Shown here: positions 21,322 through 32,760 of the stretch, one piece after another
How positions within the stretch are numbered: position 1 is the stretch's first letter
Layout: each line of letters opens with the position of its first letter
From: Sweltsa coloradensis
Lineage: Eukaryota; Arthropoda; Insecta; Plecoptera; Chloroperlidae
Length of the DNA: 64,000 nt
Reading direction: 5' to 3'
Assembly (NCBI GenBank): GCA_024449915.1
Contig: JAMZAV010001450.1
Coordinates: forward strand, 248,001-312,000
Program-made: the position numbers and the translations under genes
The notes under the pieces: generated by a model
Databases searched by the model: none
The model's input: the letters and a program-made list of their open reading frames with translations, nothing else
Told to the model about the DNA's origin: nothing

Positions 21322-24300
21322 GTGAGTGTAGATTTCAGTTACAAAATAATATTTTGCTAATATGAAAGTTCAGTTATGTACCTTAAGCATTGAGTATAGA
21401 ACGTAGCTCAATGCCTATAGGAATTATAGTATTGTGTTCTTAGTCAAGAAGGTTGTCTCAGAAAATTGTATAATTATTATAAACAAGAAGAGAGAATATA
21501 TTTAAAAAATATTGTTTGTCTTTTGTTTATTTGATATTTATAAGTCTATTACTTGATTATAAATATTACATATTATGGTTTATATTGTATGTATAATGTG
21601 TATTTGTAATAAAAATGGATTTATTTATTCCCTTATAACAATTTGAGTATTGCAAGTTATAATATATGTTTAGTATTACATATTTTTTTTTTTTTCAAAA
21701 TAAGGAGCAAAATGAAGGGGATATTAGTATACTAAATATGTATATGTATTGATTTTATACAAACTTTCACCTCACATTAAGTAATTTAAGTGTTTGATGT
21801 AGAGGGGGGGGGGGGGCAAAGTTTCTAGATCTCTCTTTCGAATTGTTTCACATGTAACCTTATCTTCTTTACTTGAATTTCCAGGGTGACGAAAATGAGT
21901 CTATATTGAATTACGAAGAGAAGTTCGACCGCGACTTGGCCGCCGCTCTTGCGGAGTGTTCGTATCCCGACACCGACAGAAGTCTCAGACACGACGGAGC
22001 GGACAAGACCCACACAGACACACGCACCGGTAGCACGCACGACCAAACAAACATTCTCTACAGACAAAGCAGTTCACAGAACTCTCGATCAGACACGGAC
22101 AGAAGTCACAACAATAGTAGAGACAATTCTAAAACAGACAGAAATAATACACATAGTGATTCACAGAACTCTTATGGAAACACGGGAAACAGACACACTG
22201 ATCAAGAAGGGAACCAAAGAGACTTGTTGAACAGGCGCACTAGTTCACAGAACTCCCAATTAAACAGACACAACAGACAAAACCGTCAAGAACACTCCTA
22301 CGAAACAGACGCTTATAATAGACAAAATTATCCACAGAATTCTTATTATAACACAAATACCAGACAGAATAATGACAATAGACAAAATGATCCACATAAT
22401 TCTTATTTTAGCTCAAATAGCAGACTGAATAATGAAGAAAACTCTCAAATTGACATGTACAATAGACAAAATTATCCACAGAATTCCTATTATAACTCAA
22501 ACAACAGACAGAATAATGATGAAAACTCGCAAACAGACACTCAGAATAGACACAACAATCCGCAGAGTCATTATTATACATATGCAGACAACACACAATA
22601 TAATAGATACAAGAGAGCTGACAACTCGTGGACAGATGCAGACAACAGACACACGGATCATCAACAGACACAAACAGACACTCGCAGTAATCCATCAGAC
22701 ACAGATAACAGACACAACCTGAACATCTCTCGCACTTGGAACAAGGATACCAACAACTCGACATCCGTTCCGTCTTTTTCCCACCTGGGACTGAGCCCCA
22801 GAAACAACACGAACACGTACAAGTTTACAGAGAACGTGCACCAGAACTTGCACACGGCCGGACAAAGATTGAACGCGACCAACTTCACTCGGGGTAACGA
22901 GGACTCGAAGAGATATCGGTACGACGCGAGGGCGAGGACCAAGAACGCGACACTGGATGTGAGGTGTGGAGGTGGGGGCGGAGACTGCCTTGGTGACGAG
23001 GGGTGGCAACAGAGCGGCTCCTACCTGGGAGGTCATCAGAGGTCACGCAGGGTCCCGAGGTCAACATACGATGCGAGAAGTAGCGACGTGCCCGCGGTGA
23101 GTCTGCCTGAATTTATAGCGAATGTTAAATGAAGACCCCTCTTTCGCAGTAAATTTCTAACAGATATATATTATTTCATTGTAAAAAGAAAAAAGTTTAT
23201 TTATTGGTGTAGGTGCCTGGTCAATAAAAGCAAGAGTGAGAACTAAAAATATGTATTTGACTAGGAGATACTTAATAGCCTTTATTGGGCACTAGTTAAT
23301 AGTGCCTACAAATCTGTTTCAAAAAGAACAAATGCAATTTTGTTTAAGGCTACACTTGATCACTGGTGTTCACTCTGCCTAAAATGTAATGCAATGTAGG
23401 ACTATATTCTATTTAAATTAATCCATTCATCATGTTAAACCTTATAAATTAATTCATCAATGTTATGCAACATTAGATTATGTTTATTTTTACATTAATT
23501 TTACTACTCTACTAGTACTAATTATATTTCTTATACCTCTTGTTTCTTAATACTTTTTATGTTGCCTAATTCTATTCACCTTATCCTTCGGGAGTTATAC
23601 ATGTACCATGTGCACGTCAAGTTGAATAAAGTTATTCTATTCTATTCTATTCTTACAACTTCGTAAAATGTTTTGCACAAATAATAAAATAATCAAAATT
23701 TGTGTTGTGTTATCGATATTTAATGGTATCCGTATCATTTCATTTCATTTATTGTCAAGCCTCTTTTACATTCTTGTATACATTGTAGGATGCACAGAAT
23801 CTATATCTATACACTAATAAATATATTACACTTTCCCAATTACGTCAATTAGTTATCTGTGGTGTTATCATAGTTGTACAAAATACTATTTTATACTATA
23901 ATTTCATCAATTGCCACACTAAATTCCGTCTCTTATAAAACTATATTCCCCCATAGTAATGTCTGTTCTGATTATATTTGTAGTGTACGGTGCTGTGCGT
24001 GTTCACGACCTTGAACGTGGTGGATGTGCGCGGCGTCCCCATAGAGACCTCCCTAGTGAAGCTCTTGGAGGACGGAGTCAGCGACCGACAGAGGCGACAG
24101 TCGCTGGTGCGGAAAGTCACCTCCTGCTTCAAAGCCACGTCCACTGGTGAGCAGGGTTCCACGGGGTTAGAATATCAGCATATCGAAATAGTTTTGACCA
24201 ATGATATTTAACTCTATAGTTGGCTAGATTCCCAGTCTCAAATATGTCCGCACAGGTTCGAGCATACCAAAATTGAAGCGTCAATCTGACCTTTACAAGT

Positions 24301-26843
24301 TGGCGATTTGGCGTTTCAATTTATACTTTACATTATGTTTTAAATGTGATTAAGTATTTTTCTGGAATGTTTTGATATCATTTTAGCTTGTGCAGCATGG
24401 GAATGCACTAACAGAAACAATAAGAAGTTATTGCATAAGGGAATTTAGTAATCATTTCGTGTTAATGGCTAATATGCTCAGCTGTCAACCTGACAGCCAC
24501 CCAGAAAAGTATTTAGTCTACAAATCACTACAACCTACTTTAACATACAAACTTACCTTTTCAAGATGGCTTCTAATTGACACGCCAGTGGACCAATGAC
24601 TGGGGATTTAGCCTACTATAGATGTTAAATATCATTGGTTTTGAGTTGACCTTATGGAATGCACTTCCAAATGAATTTAAAACCAACAGAAGTTTCAATA
24701 GCAACATCAAAGATTATAATTAAGTATGTACTGTTTTGTTAGTTTTTGTAGTGATTTTATAATATTTTTTGATGTTGTGGGCCTATTCGATACTGTATTT
24801 AACTTGGACATTGTATTATATCATACATAAGCATTAGAGGATGACAGAGGTACACATGTACTTTGGGGCAGATGCTTTTTCTGTCATTCTCTCATTCAAT
24901 TTTATAATGTAACATGTTCAAATGATGTAAAAGAGAAATCTAATGATACGTAATAATAATCAAACATCCGGTTCCAACATAAGTCAGGTTGGGGGGTGAC
25001 ATATCACCAGTTTCTCCCCGGTTGTGGACTTTCAGTGACTGCTAGTGAGTTATTATTAGTGTGTAGTTAGTGCTCAATATTAATAATAAATAAATAACTT
25101 GACAAGCTCAGAATAGTCAAGTACATATTCTACTAGTAAACCACATAGAGAATGGTGGTCGGACGTTTGCCCGGCAAGATGGGGACTTGTAGTCGTAGGT
25201 TCCATGCCCTGTCGAGCTTGGATTGGTTAATTCCAGTATTTCCCACCATATTTAGTTCACAAACAATATGATTTGCATTGTTTATTTTTTATCTCTTGCT
25301 GTGTTCCTCAACTTGTTTCATATTCTCTCAGAATCAATTTATAATATTATACTCATTTTGCAGATTTGAGTACAATTATTTGAACACAATTATTACAAAC
25401 TTAATATTTGCAATATCATCAAAATAGAAAAAAATGTGTATTTGAAAGTTGATTAATATTCAGTTTATAATGCTAAATAATAATATGTTGGGTACTATAC
25501 ATTAAATTATGATGGTATTTTAGATTAAAATTAAAGTGCCTCAACCGAGGAATTTATAAAATATAATTTCTCTTTAAATTCCCATCTTAAGAGCTGGTCA
25601 CCTATTATACAGAAAATCTTTAGTAAGACATCACAACTTGACCATAAAAAAAATGGTATATATTTGAACGAGTGAGCGTAGCGAACGGAGTGATCTCCAT
25701 TCGACTTAAACGGCCCTTATTGTTTTTCTGTGTGCGTGCGTGTGTGTACGTTGAAAATCAGCCGAATCGCTGAACAGATTGCGCTGAAATTTTAAACAGA
25801 CATCCGGTACGAGTTTATTGAGAACTGCTAACAAAATCAGCAAGATTCATTGCGATTTAAACCTACAAGAAATAATAAACTGAAAAATAGACTTCCAATG
25901 TTTAGAAATTATTTTAACGACAATGTTTTAGATTTTGAAAAGATATTTTTTGTTTGTTATTCGCCTGGCCGTGAAATGTCGTGCCCATGCAAGGTCTGTC
26001 GAATGTTGCACGTCAAGGTACCCCCAAATTCCACTCGTAGATTGAGTAAACCGTGCAATATTTTCACGTATTTCGTACTGGCTATATTTACCATAGTAGG
26101 CCCTATTGCCACAGATGATGGACTACACTGCGTTATATGAATTTCAAAACATGTTTAATTATTTTTGAAATACAATCTAGAAATTACATAATCTTTCCCG
26201 ACCAGGGGATTGAACCCACTTCTTTCACATTTCGGCTATAAGGGCGCCTTAGCCAACTAGACTAGGGAAACGCCAAAGTCGTAGTTAGACGAGTGAGCAA
26301 GTCATGTGGTGAGTACCCGGGAACATTTGCATTTAAGTTTGATAATTATATTCGTATAAATAATAGTTTTTTAAAGTTTAGTTGGTATACGGGGACGGGC
26401 GCGTCAACTGTAAGGTCATAATGCGCCTCTCTAGCCTATGATAGGCTAGGTAGGCCTAAGGTAGGGGGAAGAAAAGAAATGTGATCGGGTACTCAACACA
26501 TGGCTTACTCACTCGTTTAATAACGACTTTGGCGTTTCCCTAGTACATAATACACACATCACCTACTGGAGTTTTTCTCAACTAACCAAATTGAGGTGAA
26601 ACATTTATTTTCATATTACAAAAACCACTCACAGAACTTTAACCTAGGTTTAGTTTACTACTGGTTCAGTGAGTGGTTTCTGTAATATGTGTTTCCGGGT
26701 TAATGAGTTGTTGTGATAATTTTTTTATTTATGTTCATGTTTCAGAGGTTGGCGAAGACAACTGCTCACTAGCGAAGTCGTTCGCTCACTGCTTTGGGTT
26801 TAAGTTTGATAAAAAGCCTTCTTCTAATAACTCAAAGAATTGA
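21265..26843 (+). CDS. Odorant-binding protein paralog with giant low-complexity insert, 4 exons (509 aa)
   Basis: Secreted OBP-fold protein of the same Obp59a-like group. Exons 21265-21321 (signal peptide), 21885-23096, 23984-24146 and 26746-26843 join in frame (phases 0-0, 0-0, 1-1). Cysteines: C14 in GCRG at the end of the signal region, C44 (LAAALAEC), C424 and C428 (CTVLC), C471 (TSC), C484 and C493 (CSLAKSFAHC, x8 spacing). The run VFTTLNVVDVRGVP aligns with the matching part of the - strand paralog. Between C44 and C424 lie about 379 residues, most of them Asn/Gln/Asp/Thr/Arg/His/Ser with repeated QNSYYN units. Most OBPs are 120-220 aa in total. No stop or frameshift interrupts the insert. 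AATAAA is at 26902-26907. Function of the insert unknown. Confidence 0.83.
21885..23096 (+). CDS. Giant-insert OBP, exon 2: prion-like low-complexity domain
   Basis: Acceptor CTTGAATTTCCAG, donor GTGAGT after CCCGCG, 404 codons open throughout. It begins GDENESILNYEEKFDRDL and AAALAEC, an OBP-like first helix, then changes to N/Q/D/T/R/H/S-rich sequence. Imperfect units starting NRQN lie at about 22317, 22377 and 22461 (lengths 60 and 84 nt), each with PQNSYYN-like cores. The end is different: a Gly-rich cysteine pair (CGGGGGDC) near 22960-22995, then basic sequence RSRRVPR. Confidence 0.85.
23984..24146 (+). CDS. Giant-insert OBP, exon 3: C-x3-C to C4
   Basis: Acceptor ATTATATTTGTAG, phase 0; donor GTGAGC, phase 1. 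Encodes CTVLCVFTTLNVVDVRGVP through RKVTSCFKATST. It contains in one exon what the - strand paralog splits between a 36-nt microexon and its last exon. Confidence 0.88.
25664..26543 (+). mobile_element. Helitron-like element, family 2 (composite)
   Basis: Starts TTGAACGAGTGAGCGTAGCG and ends CTCACTCGTTTAATAACGAC, TTTGGCGTTTCCCTAG, then T. A second, inverted 3' terminus lies at 26262 (CTAGGGAAACGCCAAAGTCG), so 26262-26543 is bounded by 21-bp inverted ends. Probably two insertions, one interrupted or nested. Confidence 0.5.
26196..26261 (-). repeat. tRNA-like SINE head
   Basis: On the - strand, TCTAGTTGGCTAAGGCGCCC followed by GTGGGTTCAATCCCCTGGTC, A- and B-box like with tRNA spacing. It directly abuts the inverted Helitron-like terminus. 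Judged a SINE and not a tRNA gene because the stems pair poorly. Confidence 0.45.
26746..26843 (+). CDS. Giant-insert OBP, last exon: C-x8-C
   Basis: Acceptor ATGTTCATGTTTCAG. Completes a Glu codon, then VGEDNCSLAKSFAHCFGF and a basic tail, with TGA at 26841-26843. The NC-x8-C is the diagnostic cysteine 5/6 spacing of OBPs. It lacks the additional late cysteine of the - strand paralog. Confidence 0.9.
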
Positions 26844-26907
26844 TGTTTAGATTACATCACAAGGTAAACTATAAACACACTACTCTACTTTAAACCAATT
26901 TAATAAA

Positions 26908-28457
26908 GATCAACCACCTATATGTTTGTGTAGTTCATTTTTTATTTTTCTATAATAATACTTAACATTAATTAACAAAATATACTTAACAAAAACAGTA
27001 TAAAACATTTATTGATGAAATCAACAAAGCATTAAACACTATATAACAACATCAAAACAAAACAATAAAATATAAAGCATTTTTATCATAACAATTACAA
27101 TGTTAAATACAAAATAAATTAAACAATAACAACAATATTATTGTAGTTTGGTTTAAGAAAACTAGGTAGGTATAAATAAGCTGCAAGAATATACAAATTA
27201 AAACTCAATAACCTAAGGTCTGGATGAAGGGACACGGTACACCCTTCTGATGACTCGGGTAGTTAGTTTTAATTATTCGACAGCGCATAGACGGAAATAG
27301 CAAGAAAACTATTTAAACTAAACGCGTCATGGAATAAAGGTAACTACCGTCATCATCAGAAGGGTAACCTTGTGTTATCCTGGCCAGTCCACAAGTGACC
27401 ATGTTTTATCATTATAGTATATTCAGCTTTTTCTGAACTTTAACCCAATCCCCTTTCACAATGTTCATAGTTTGTTTATTTGGTCATCGCTATATTGACT
27501 TCCATCATTATCATTTCATTGTCTTCTTCTTTTATATTTATTATTTACCTTTCCAAACTGTCCATTCCCTCAATGTAAAATATCATTTTGGCTATCATTA
27601 TTTTAGGTAACATAATTTACCTACCATGGAAGGTACTATTTACATATTTTTGTGATCCCCTTTCACACATATGTACTGTGTCATTTCATTTTTTCTTGTA
27701 TAAAAAATTATCAAATTAAGAATAAAATAATATCATTTGTATCTGTCCCTTTGTGAGAGGGAAGAGTTATTATTATTATTATTTTCACCTGTCTGTACTT
27801 TAAATTAAAATTAACACAAACAACTGGCATCATAACTGCCTACGCGGAACACCTGTTGTGCTTTGACAGTTGTCTATCGTATGAACATTTGACTCAATTC
27901 GTCCTTGTAGTTTGTTTTTTAGTTTACCTTTGGTACTATCTTTTTTGATTCTATCAACTTAATATTGCTTTAATTGAGCTTGAGCAAACAATATTGTTAA
28001 TATTTAATGTCTGTTGGTGGAGGTGCCGGGTCATGGATACTATTAGTTTAGAAACACATGTTTATTGATTGTGACTTGTCTACTTGCATAGAATTTAAAA
28101 TGCTTATGAATATTGATGTTTGAAGAGAGGACATGATATCTATATGTAGCCGTTCATATCTAATTTTTTTAGTTACATTTTGAGAAAAAATCTACCAAGG
28201 TAATAACAACAGCTGAAACTTACCAACAAGTGTGTATATCGATTCAACAGATAAAGGTCAGCTGTTTGCATACTTGTTTTCTTATATTGTGACACATGAA
28301 ATAGTCCAATCATTTATTATCTCCCTTATAAATAAAGACCGTATAACACACTTAAGTTAAAGGTTACACAAGGTTGAATTAAGTTGTTTAACATCATGGC
28401 GTTCACATAAATCCATAACGTTTTAAGACTGTAAAAGATTTCTGGTGAAGAAGTTGA
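26908..28457. other. Intergenic region between OBP and cuticle genes (convergent 3' ends)
   Basis: Very AT-rich (A runs on the + strand at 26940-27200) with one MITE-like inverted repeat (27231-27380). No coding sequence seen. Confidence 0.5.
27231..27380. mobile_element. Short MITE-like inverted repeat
   Basis: ACACGGTACACCCTTCTGAT...GGGTAGTTA at the left is mirrored by TAACTACCGTCATCATCAGA and AGGGTAACCTTGTGT at the right, about 35-bp imperfect arms. Confidence 0.6.
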
Positions 28458-28637
28458 TTTATTTTGTCTTCTCACCTCTTTTTCCTGAAACTCTTAGCCC
28501 AGCCAATGAGAGACGACCTTTTATAAATCCGACAATTGAAACCGATCCTACTCGAAGAGAGAAAAATCATTTGACACAAATCCTTCCGTTAAATATTAAA
28601 TCTTCTTCTTCAACTGGATTTAGCTAGTGGAAGTTGT

Positions 28638-28803
28638 TCAGTTGATGTCCGCGTGGTTACCAAAGTTCCCGTCAGCATGGAAGCCGTGGTGGTCAGCGTG
28701 GTAGTTGACCATCTGGAGTTTGCCGCTCTTGTCGTAGAAGCCGTAGTGACCCTTGACGTGACCGTGGGCGTCGCGTTCCTCGAACCTGAACTGGCGGTTG
28801 TGA
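28638..28803 (-). CDS. Cuticle protein, last exon with R&R consensus
   Basis: Acceptor GTCTGTCTTACAG next to a (GACA)n microsatellite. Encodes HNRQFRFEERDAHGHVKG and the core G-x8-G-x6-Y-x-A motif, ending NHADIN and TGA at 28640-28638. Confidence 0.92.
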
Positions 28804-31800
28804 CTGTAAGACAGACAGACAGACAGACATGTTAGGGACTGTGACAGACAGACAGACAGACGTGTTAGGGACTGTGGAAGTCAGACAGTCAGATATACAT
28901 GTGTGTCATATGGGTAGATGGTAAATGAAAACCCCTGCATTTGATCCCTGAAGTAAGCTTTTGAGAATTACTGTGTTTGTGGTGTTAGATTATATAACCA
29001 GCTCCATGACATAACAAAATAATGATTTGAAAACACACTTAATTAGTTTATATTTTGAGTAGTAATTATTTTATTAACTTTAATGACTTTTTAGTCAAAT
29101 AGCTCGAACTGGACTCAAGTTACAATACATATAGGTGACTAGCAACACCATACTACAACCATGAAAGAAATGAATAACAACACACAACACACAAGGACAA
29201 GTCAGACTCATAGGTTGTCTAGAACATAAACAAATACAAACTTTTGCAATTTTATAGAAATGAAAAATCGTGTCATAGAATTTACCAAATTAAAATCTGA
29301 GGCCTGTAAATTTAAATTGTTAGAGAGCTTTCAAATTTTGTTTAATTTCCTTGTTATGTGTTAGTCTGTTTAATGTTGTCTTACACAGCCTGTTGCTTGC
29401 ACTTTATTTTAATTCATATGTTTCATTGTTCTTTTCTCATAAACTATTTCTATAGTTGAATAACTTTAAAAACACGGTAAAAGTAAATTGTACCGGTATG
29501 TTATTTAAATGCGATACCATTGTTACTCAAATATCTGAAACAAAACACAACCAATCTGAACTTTAACAAGAAGTCCCTATAATTTAAAACCAAACACCCC
29601 AATACTATTTTCATAGTTAACTGAACTTTGACACTGTTCTTAGGCAGGAAATTATCTTTTAATCTAACAATATTTTGGAACTTTTCACGTTCCTTCGACT
29701 AGCTGACATTATTTACAAAAATACAAACATTAAAATATAATTTCCTGCCTAAGAACGTGTCAAAGTTCAATTAACTAGGAAATAATATTTACCTGTTCTA
29801 TTAAAGTTTATTTTTATATTCCCAATACTGCCTCGTGACGTATTAATAAAACCTCCCGTTAGTGTGTGCTCCATGTCACAGTACTCATGCAGTGAATGGA
29901 ACGTAGCCTACCCCTTTCCAGTGTCGTATCCGAACTTGTACGAGTGAGGTCCGTGATGGCCGTGCATCTGGAACTCCACCCTCTCTCCACCGCCCCCAAG
30001 ATGTCCACCGCCTCCTCCACCTCCGAACCCTCCGCCCCCGAAGCCGCCCTCGGCTCCCGAGGAGATGCCGTGGAAGCCTGTCTCGGAGGCTTGCTGCAAG
30101 GAGGAAACATGGTACTGCATTAGTACATGTTCTCTTTATACTCTGTAATTTAATAAATTAATGACAAGAAAAAAAATCGAGCGGAGTTGATAGCGTTCGT
30201 TCAAAATAGGCATAGAAAGAGTGATATGATATGGACATCAAAAGATTTATTTTTTCGTGGGAAACCTGCCCAGGGACCCAGGGTGCAATGCATGCCCTTC
30301 TACAGGTGTCTAACTATGCATTTTGAAGTTTGGACAATAGTGAATTCACTTGTCCGAGGGCTGTTTAAGGGAACTCAATCACTTGCATTTGCATAAACGA
30401 CCAAAGAAAATCATGGAAATAACTTTCAATCAGGATTTCCGGTGGCATGATTCTAACCCATGACCCCCGAATTCGAGTCCATGCATTACGCATTAGTCAC
30501 CACTGTCGTTAATTTGTTTTTTACAAATACTATAATTATAATACATACAAATATAATAATTGGCACATAATGCCAAGGATAGAATTTGGAAGAGTGGACG
30601 TTGACAAAGAGAGAAGTATGCAGGACCGAATAAGAAATGATAGAAGAGAGGCGAGCGATGGGAAAAAGTACAAGCAGGAAGATGTAAAGGAGAAGATGAC
30701 ATAACAGGTCGGGCAATTCAGTGTGTCAAGAATACTGAAATATCACTCTAGTACACTGGAATATCTATGCAGAATTTATCGGTCGGATATGTGTCGGCAC
30801 TTGGCTACAATAACTTTACTAGATTATTGTTCGAAAGTAACTTTTACAACACTGCGCATTATGCTCGCATTATTCGATAGTAAATTTAAAAAATATCAAA
30901 ATATATTAACAAATTTGGGTTTTAATTAGTCTTACGTGGTTGGTTCGATCTGCCCCTCATAGTATAGACACTTGTTGAACCTACCTGTTCAGTTGCCTGC
31001 GGGTAGTATGGCTTCCGGTACGCCAGCGTAGCCTCCGCTAACTTGGGCTCCTGAAAATTAGCAGCAGTGATGGTTTTAGCCACATGTTCCCTCGTTTGGA
31101 ATTGTTGTTCTTTCAACAAAGACTTCTGTTTTTGAGGAGAATAATTCTTCTTTTTGGCGTATAGTTCGGAAGTTGAGCCGTCACCGTTGTTACCATAGCC
31201 AACCAAGTCTGACTGATACTTTTTGGGGTATTTGGTGTTGGGAGCAGAGTTAGGTTTAGGTTTGTAGACGTCACCAATAGACGAAGTTTTAGGTTTGTAG
31301 CTTTCTACCAGATATGTAGGTTTAGGTTTATACGCATCACCGATAGATGAAGAATGCTTGGGTTTGTAGATATCACCAATAGACGAAGAAGGAGTAGATT
31401 TGTAGAGATCACCAATTGGCGAGGAGGGTTTGGGATCGTAGACACCACCAATAGACGTAGTTTTAGGTTTGTAGGCTTCAACCAGATATGTAGGTTTAGG
31501 TTTGTACGCGTCCACCAGAAACGAAGAAGGGTTAGTGTTAGGCTGGGCAGCGAAGGTTTGCGGCTGCGTGTAAGAGTGGGCGTCCAGTCCGCCACTGGGT
31601 GAGAGGGGGCGGGGGGTCTTCGGGTTCTCTCTCAAGATGTCCACGAAGAGCTGCTCGGGAGAGGCCGTCACCGGGGGTGGTGCGGTCAAGTAGGGTGCGT
31701 AGTTGAAAGCGGGGGCTACACCGGGGGGTTGGAGACCCTGCACCGTGGGGGAGGGTCGGTAAACCCCTACCGGTTCCACCCTGGCGGGGTACTTCTCCAA

Positions 31801-31962
31801 GGTTGGCAGCACGGTTGGTAACGATCTGGTCGGCTCGTGGGCGAGGTCGGGGATGACCGCGTTGTTGGGGCCGTTCCTTGTCTGGTGGTCGAAATACTTC
31901 TTGAGGTTGGTGAAGGGGAAGAGTTGAGGGGCGACCATACCCAGGAGGCATGACGTCATCAC
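28638..31962 (-). CDS. Cuticle protein with Rebers-Riddiford chitin-binding domain (3 exons, first exon missing)
   Basis: Structural protein of the exoskeleton that binds chitin. Exons in transcript order: 31962-30985, 30093-29912 and 28803-28638, with phases 0-0 and 2-2; 441 codons plus an unfound first exon. Exon 1 of this model starts VMTSCLLGMVAP, which looks like the rest of a signal peptide split by an intron, a common arrangement in insect cuticle genes. Next come a Pro-rich part, then Tyr-Lys-Pro-Lys repeats (YKPKxSSIGD), then Lys/Gln-rich sequence. Exon 2 is Gly-rich and enters the domain (GPHSYKFGYD). Exon 3 gives GHYGFYDKSGKLQMVNYHAD and HGF, matching G-x8-G-x6-Y-x-A-x3-G-F. AATAAA lies on the - strand near 28463-28458. 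RR subgroup not assigned. Confidence 0.88.
28804..28870. repeat. (GACA)n microsatellite beside a splice acceptor
   Basis: Two runs of GACAGACAGACA separated by an imperfect copy of the flanking TGTTAGGGACTGTG, directly upstream (on the - strand) of the last cuticle exon. Short slipped duplication. Confidence 0.8.
29612..29782. mobile_element. Fold-back element in the cuticle gene intron
   Basis: TAGTTAACTGAACTTTGACA and TGTTCTTAGGCAGGAAATTA are mirrored by TAATTTCCTGCCTAAGAACG and TGTCAAAGTTCAATTAACTA; arms of about 45 bp, spacer of about 80 bp. Confidence 0.7.
29912..30093 (-). CDS. Cuticle protein, Gly-rich exon and start of chitin-binding domain
   Basis: Acceptor ATGTTTCCTCCTTGCAG, donor GTAGGC in phase 2. 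Encodes QASETGFHGISSGAEGG, long Gly runs, then VEFQMHGHHGPHSYKFGYD. The sequence through SYKFGYD opens the extended R&R region. Confidence 0.88.
30250..30500 (-). repeat. tRNA-derived SINE family C, degenerate
   Basis: Contains the reverse complement of the family C body (CCCAGGGTGCAATGCATGCC, GAGGGCTGTTTAAGGGAACT) seen cleanly at 35462-35690, ending in a decayed tRNA-like head. Confidence 0.55.
30985..31962 (-). CDS. Cuticle protein, exon with proline-rich and YKPK repeats
   Basis: Acceptor TCCTCTTGTTCCAG, phase 0; donor GTAGGT after ...ATEQ, phase 0. Codons 1-12 complete a signal peptide; the next third is rich in Pro (TAPPPVTASPEQ); then about seven YKPK/YDPK repeats lie at roughly 31248-31520 on the + coordinates. 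Confidence 0.8.
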
Positions 31963-32051
31963 CTGGAACAAGAGGATAGGTTCAAATACCGGTCGCTGAT
32001 TGGCCAGACCGGACGAGGCATGACGTCATCACCTGGAACGAGAGAAAATAG

Positions 32052-32490
32052 TGTAGTTCGTTGGTCTTGAGGAAAGTCTCTGCTTCCAATGCAGACGGCT
32101 CGGAGCCAGAGCTCGAACTTTGACTCCCAAAATATGCAGAAGATTTGTAACATAGTCATAGTCGCAACAGAAAATATAGAATTAGACTATAGCCCATAGT
32201 CCACAATGTTTTGGCTGAGGAAAGTGTGAACGGTCACTTTGGAGTTTGGAGCCGTCCTAGCAACGAGGCACATAAATATAATACATTTTAAGCCTTGTTG
32301 ATTCTGGCACTGTCCGCGGGTGGAATCGTGTACAGCTTGTTTGGTCCGCGTTTCCTATTTAAAATTCTGGTATCTAGTTGGTCATTGTTCGCTCGTCGAT
32401 GGTGTCGTTGCCAACAAGGTTGGCTTGGTCTGATAAATTTAATGTCTTCCACTGAAAATCAGTTGTGACTAAGTGGGTAGAAGACTCGGA
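32052..32490 (+). repeat. SINE family B, diverged
   Basis: AGTTCGTTGGTCTTGAGGAA head, TTGGAGCCGTCCTAGCAACG body and TCCACTGAAAATCAGTTGTG tail in the same order as 16256-16678. Lies upstream of the first cuticle exon found. Confidence 0.65.
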
Positions 32491-32524
32491 TCATCGGTTG
32501 GTTAGGAGACATTTCCAAGCCAAG

Positions 32525-32760
32525 TTGGGTTTAGTTAATGTGGATTAAGGGCGCGTCAACCGTTAGGTCATAATGCACCGCTCTAGCCTAGGGGACGTGG
32601 GGAGGAAAGTCCCATGCTGGTCAAAACCAGCCACGGATAGGGAAAAGGGGGGGGGGGGGGTTCTCACGTCGTGGTCGTCATAGTCATTGTCGTCGTTCGT
32701 GAGAGAAGAGGTCTCCGACGACGACAGCCAGAGCTCGCCTCTAGTTTTAGTTCTGGTAGT
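32525..32760 (+). repeat. Repeat family E
   Basis: GGGCGCGTCAACCGTTAGGT, CATAATGCACCGCTCTAGCC and a CCGACGACGACAGCCAGAGC tail recur in reverse at 50035-50385 and as fragments near 26390 and 40755. Includes a G tract at 32647. Class unknown. Confidence 0.6.

Larger units (their letters stand above)
24150..26745. other. Last intron of the giant-insert OBP gene
   Basis: AT-rich; holds family-2 Helitron-like sequence from about 25664 and a tRNA-like SINE near 26200. I see no further OBP exon between 24147 and 26745, and the splice phases need none. Confidence 0.5.

Noticed and set aside
22408..22764. Cys/Tyr/Ser-rich 118-codon frame on the - strand, resembling a secreted cysteine-rich protein
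   Set aside because: It is the antisense of the N/Q/T/D-rich OBP exon; the composition is a mirror effect of ACA/AAC/TAT codons.
30540..30710. Second LINE tail relic
   Set aside because: Some basic-rich frames on the + strand, but stops interrupt all of them and no motif is firm.
31538..31951. 137-codon Pro/Arg-rich frame on the - strand
   Set aside because: Alternative frame over the cuticle protein exon; the spliced cuticle frame explains the region.
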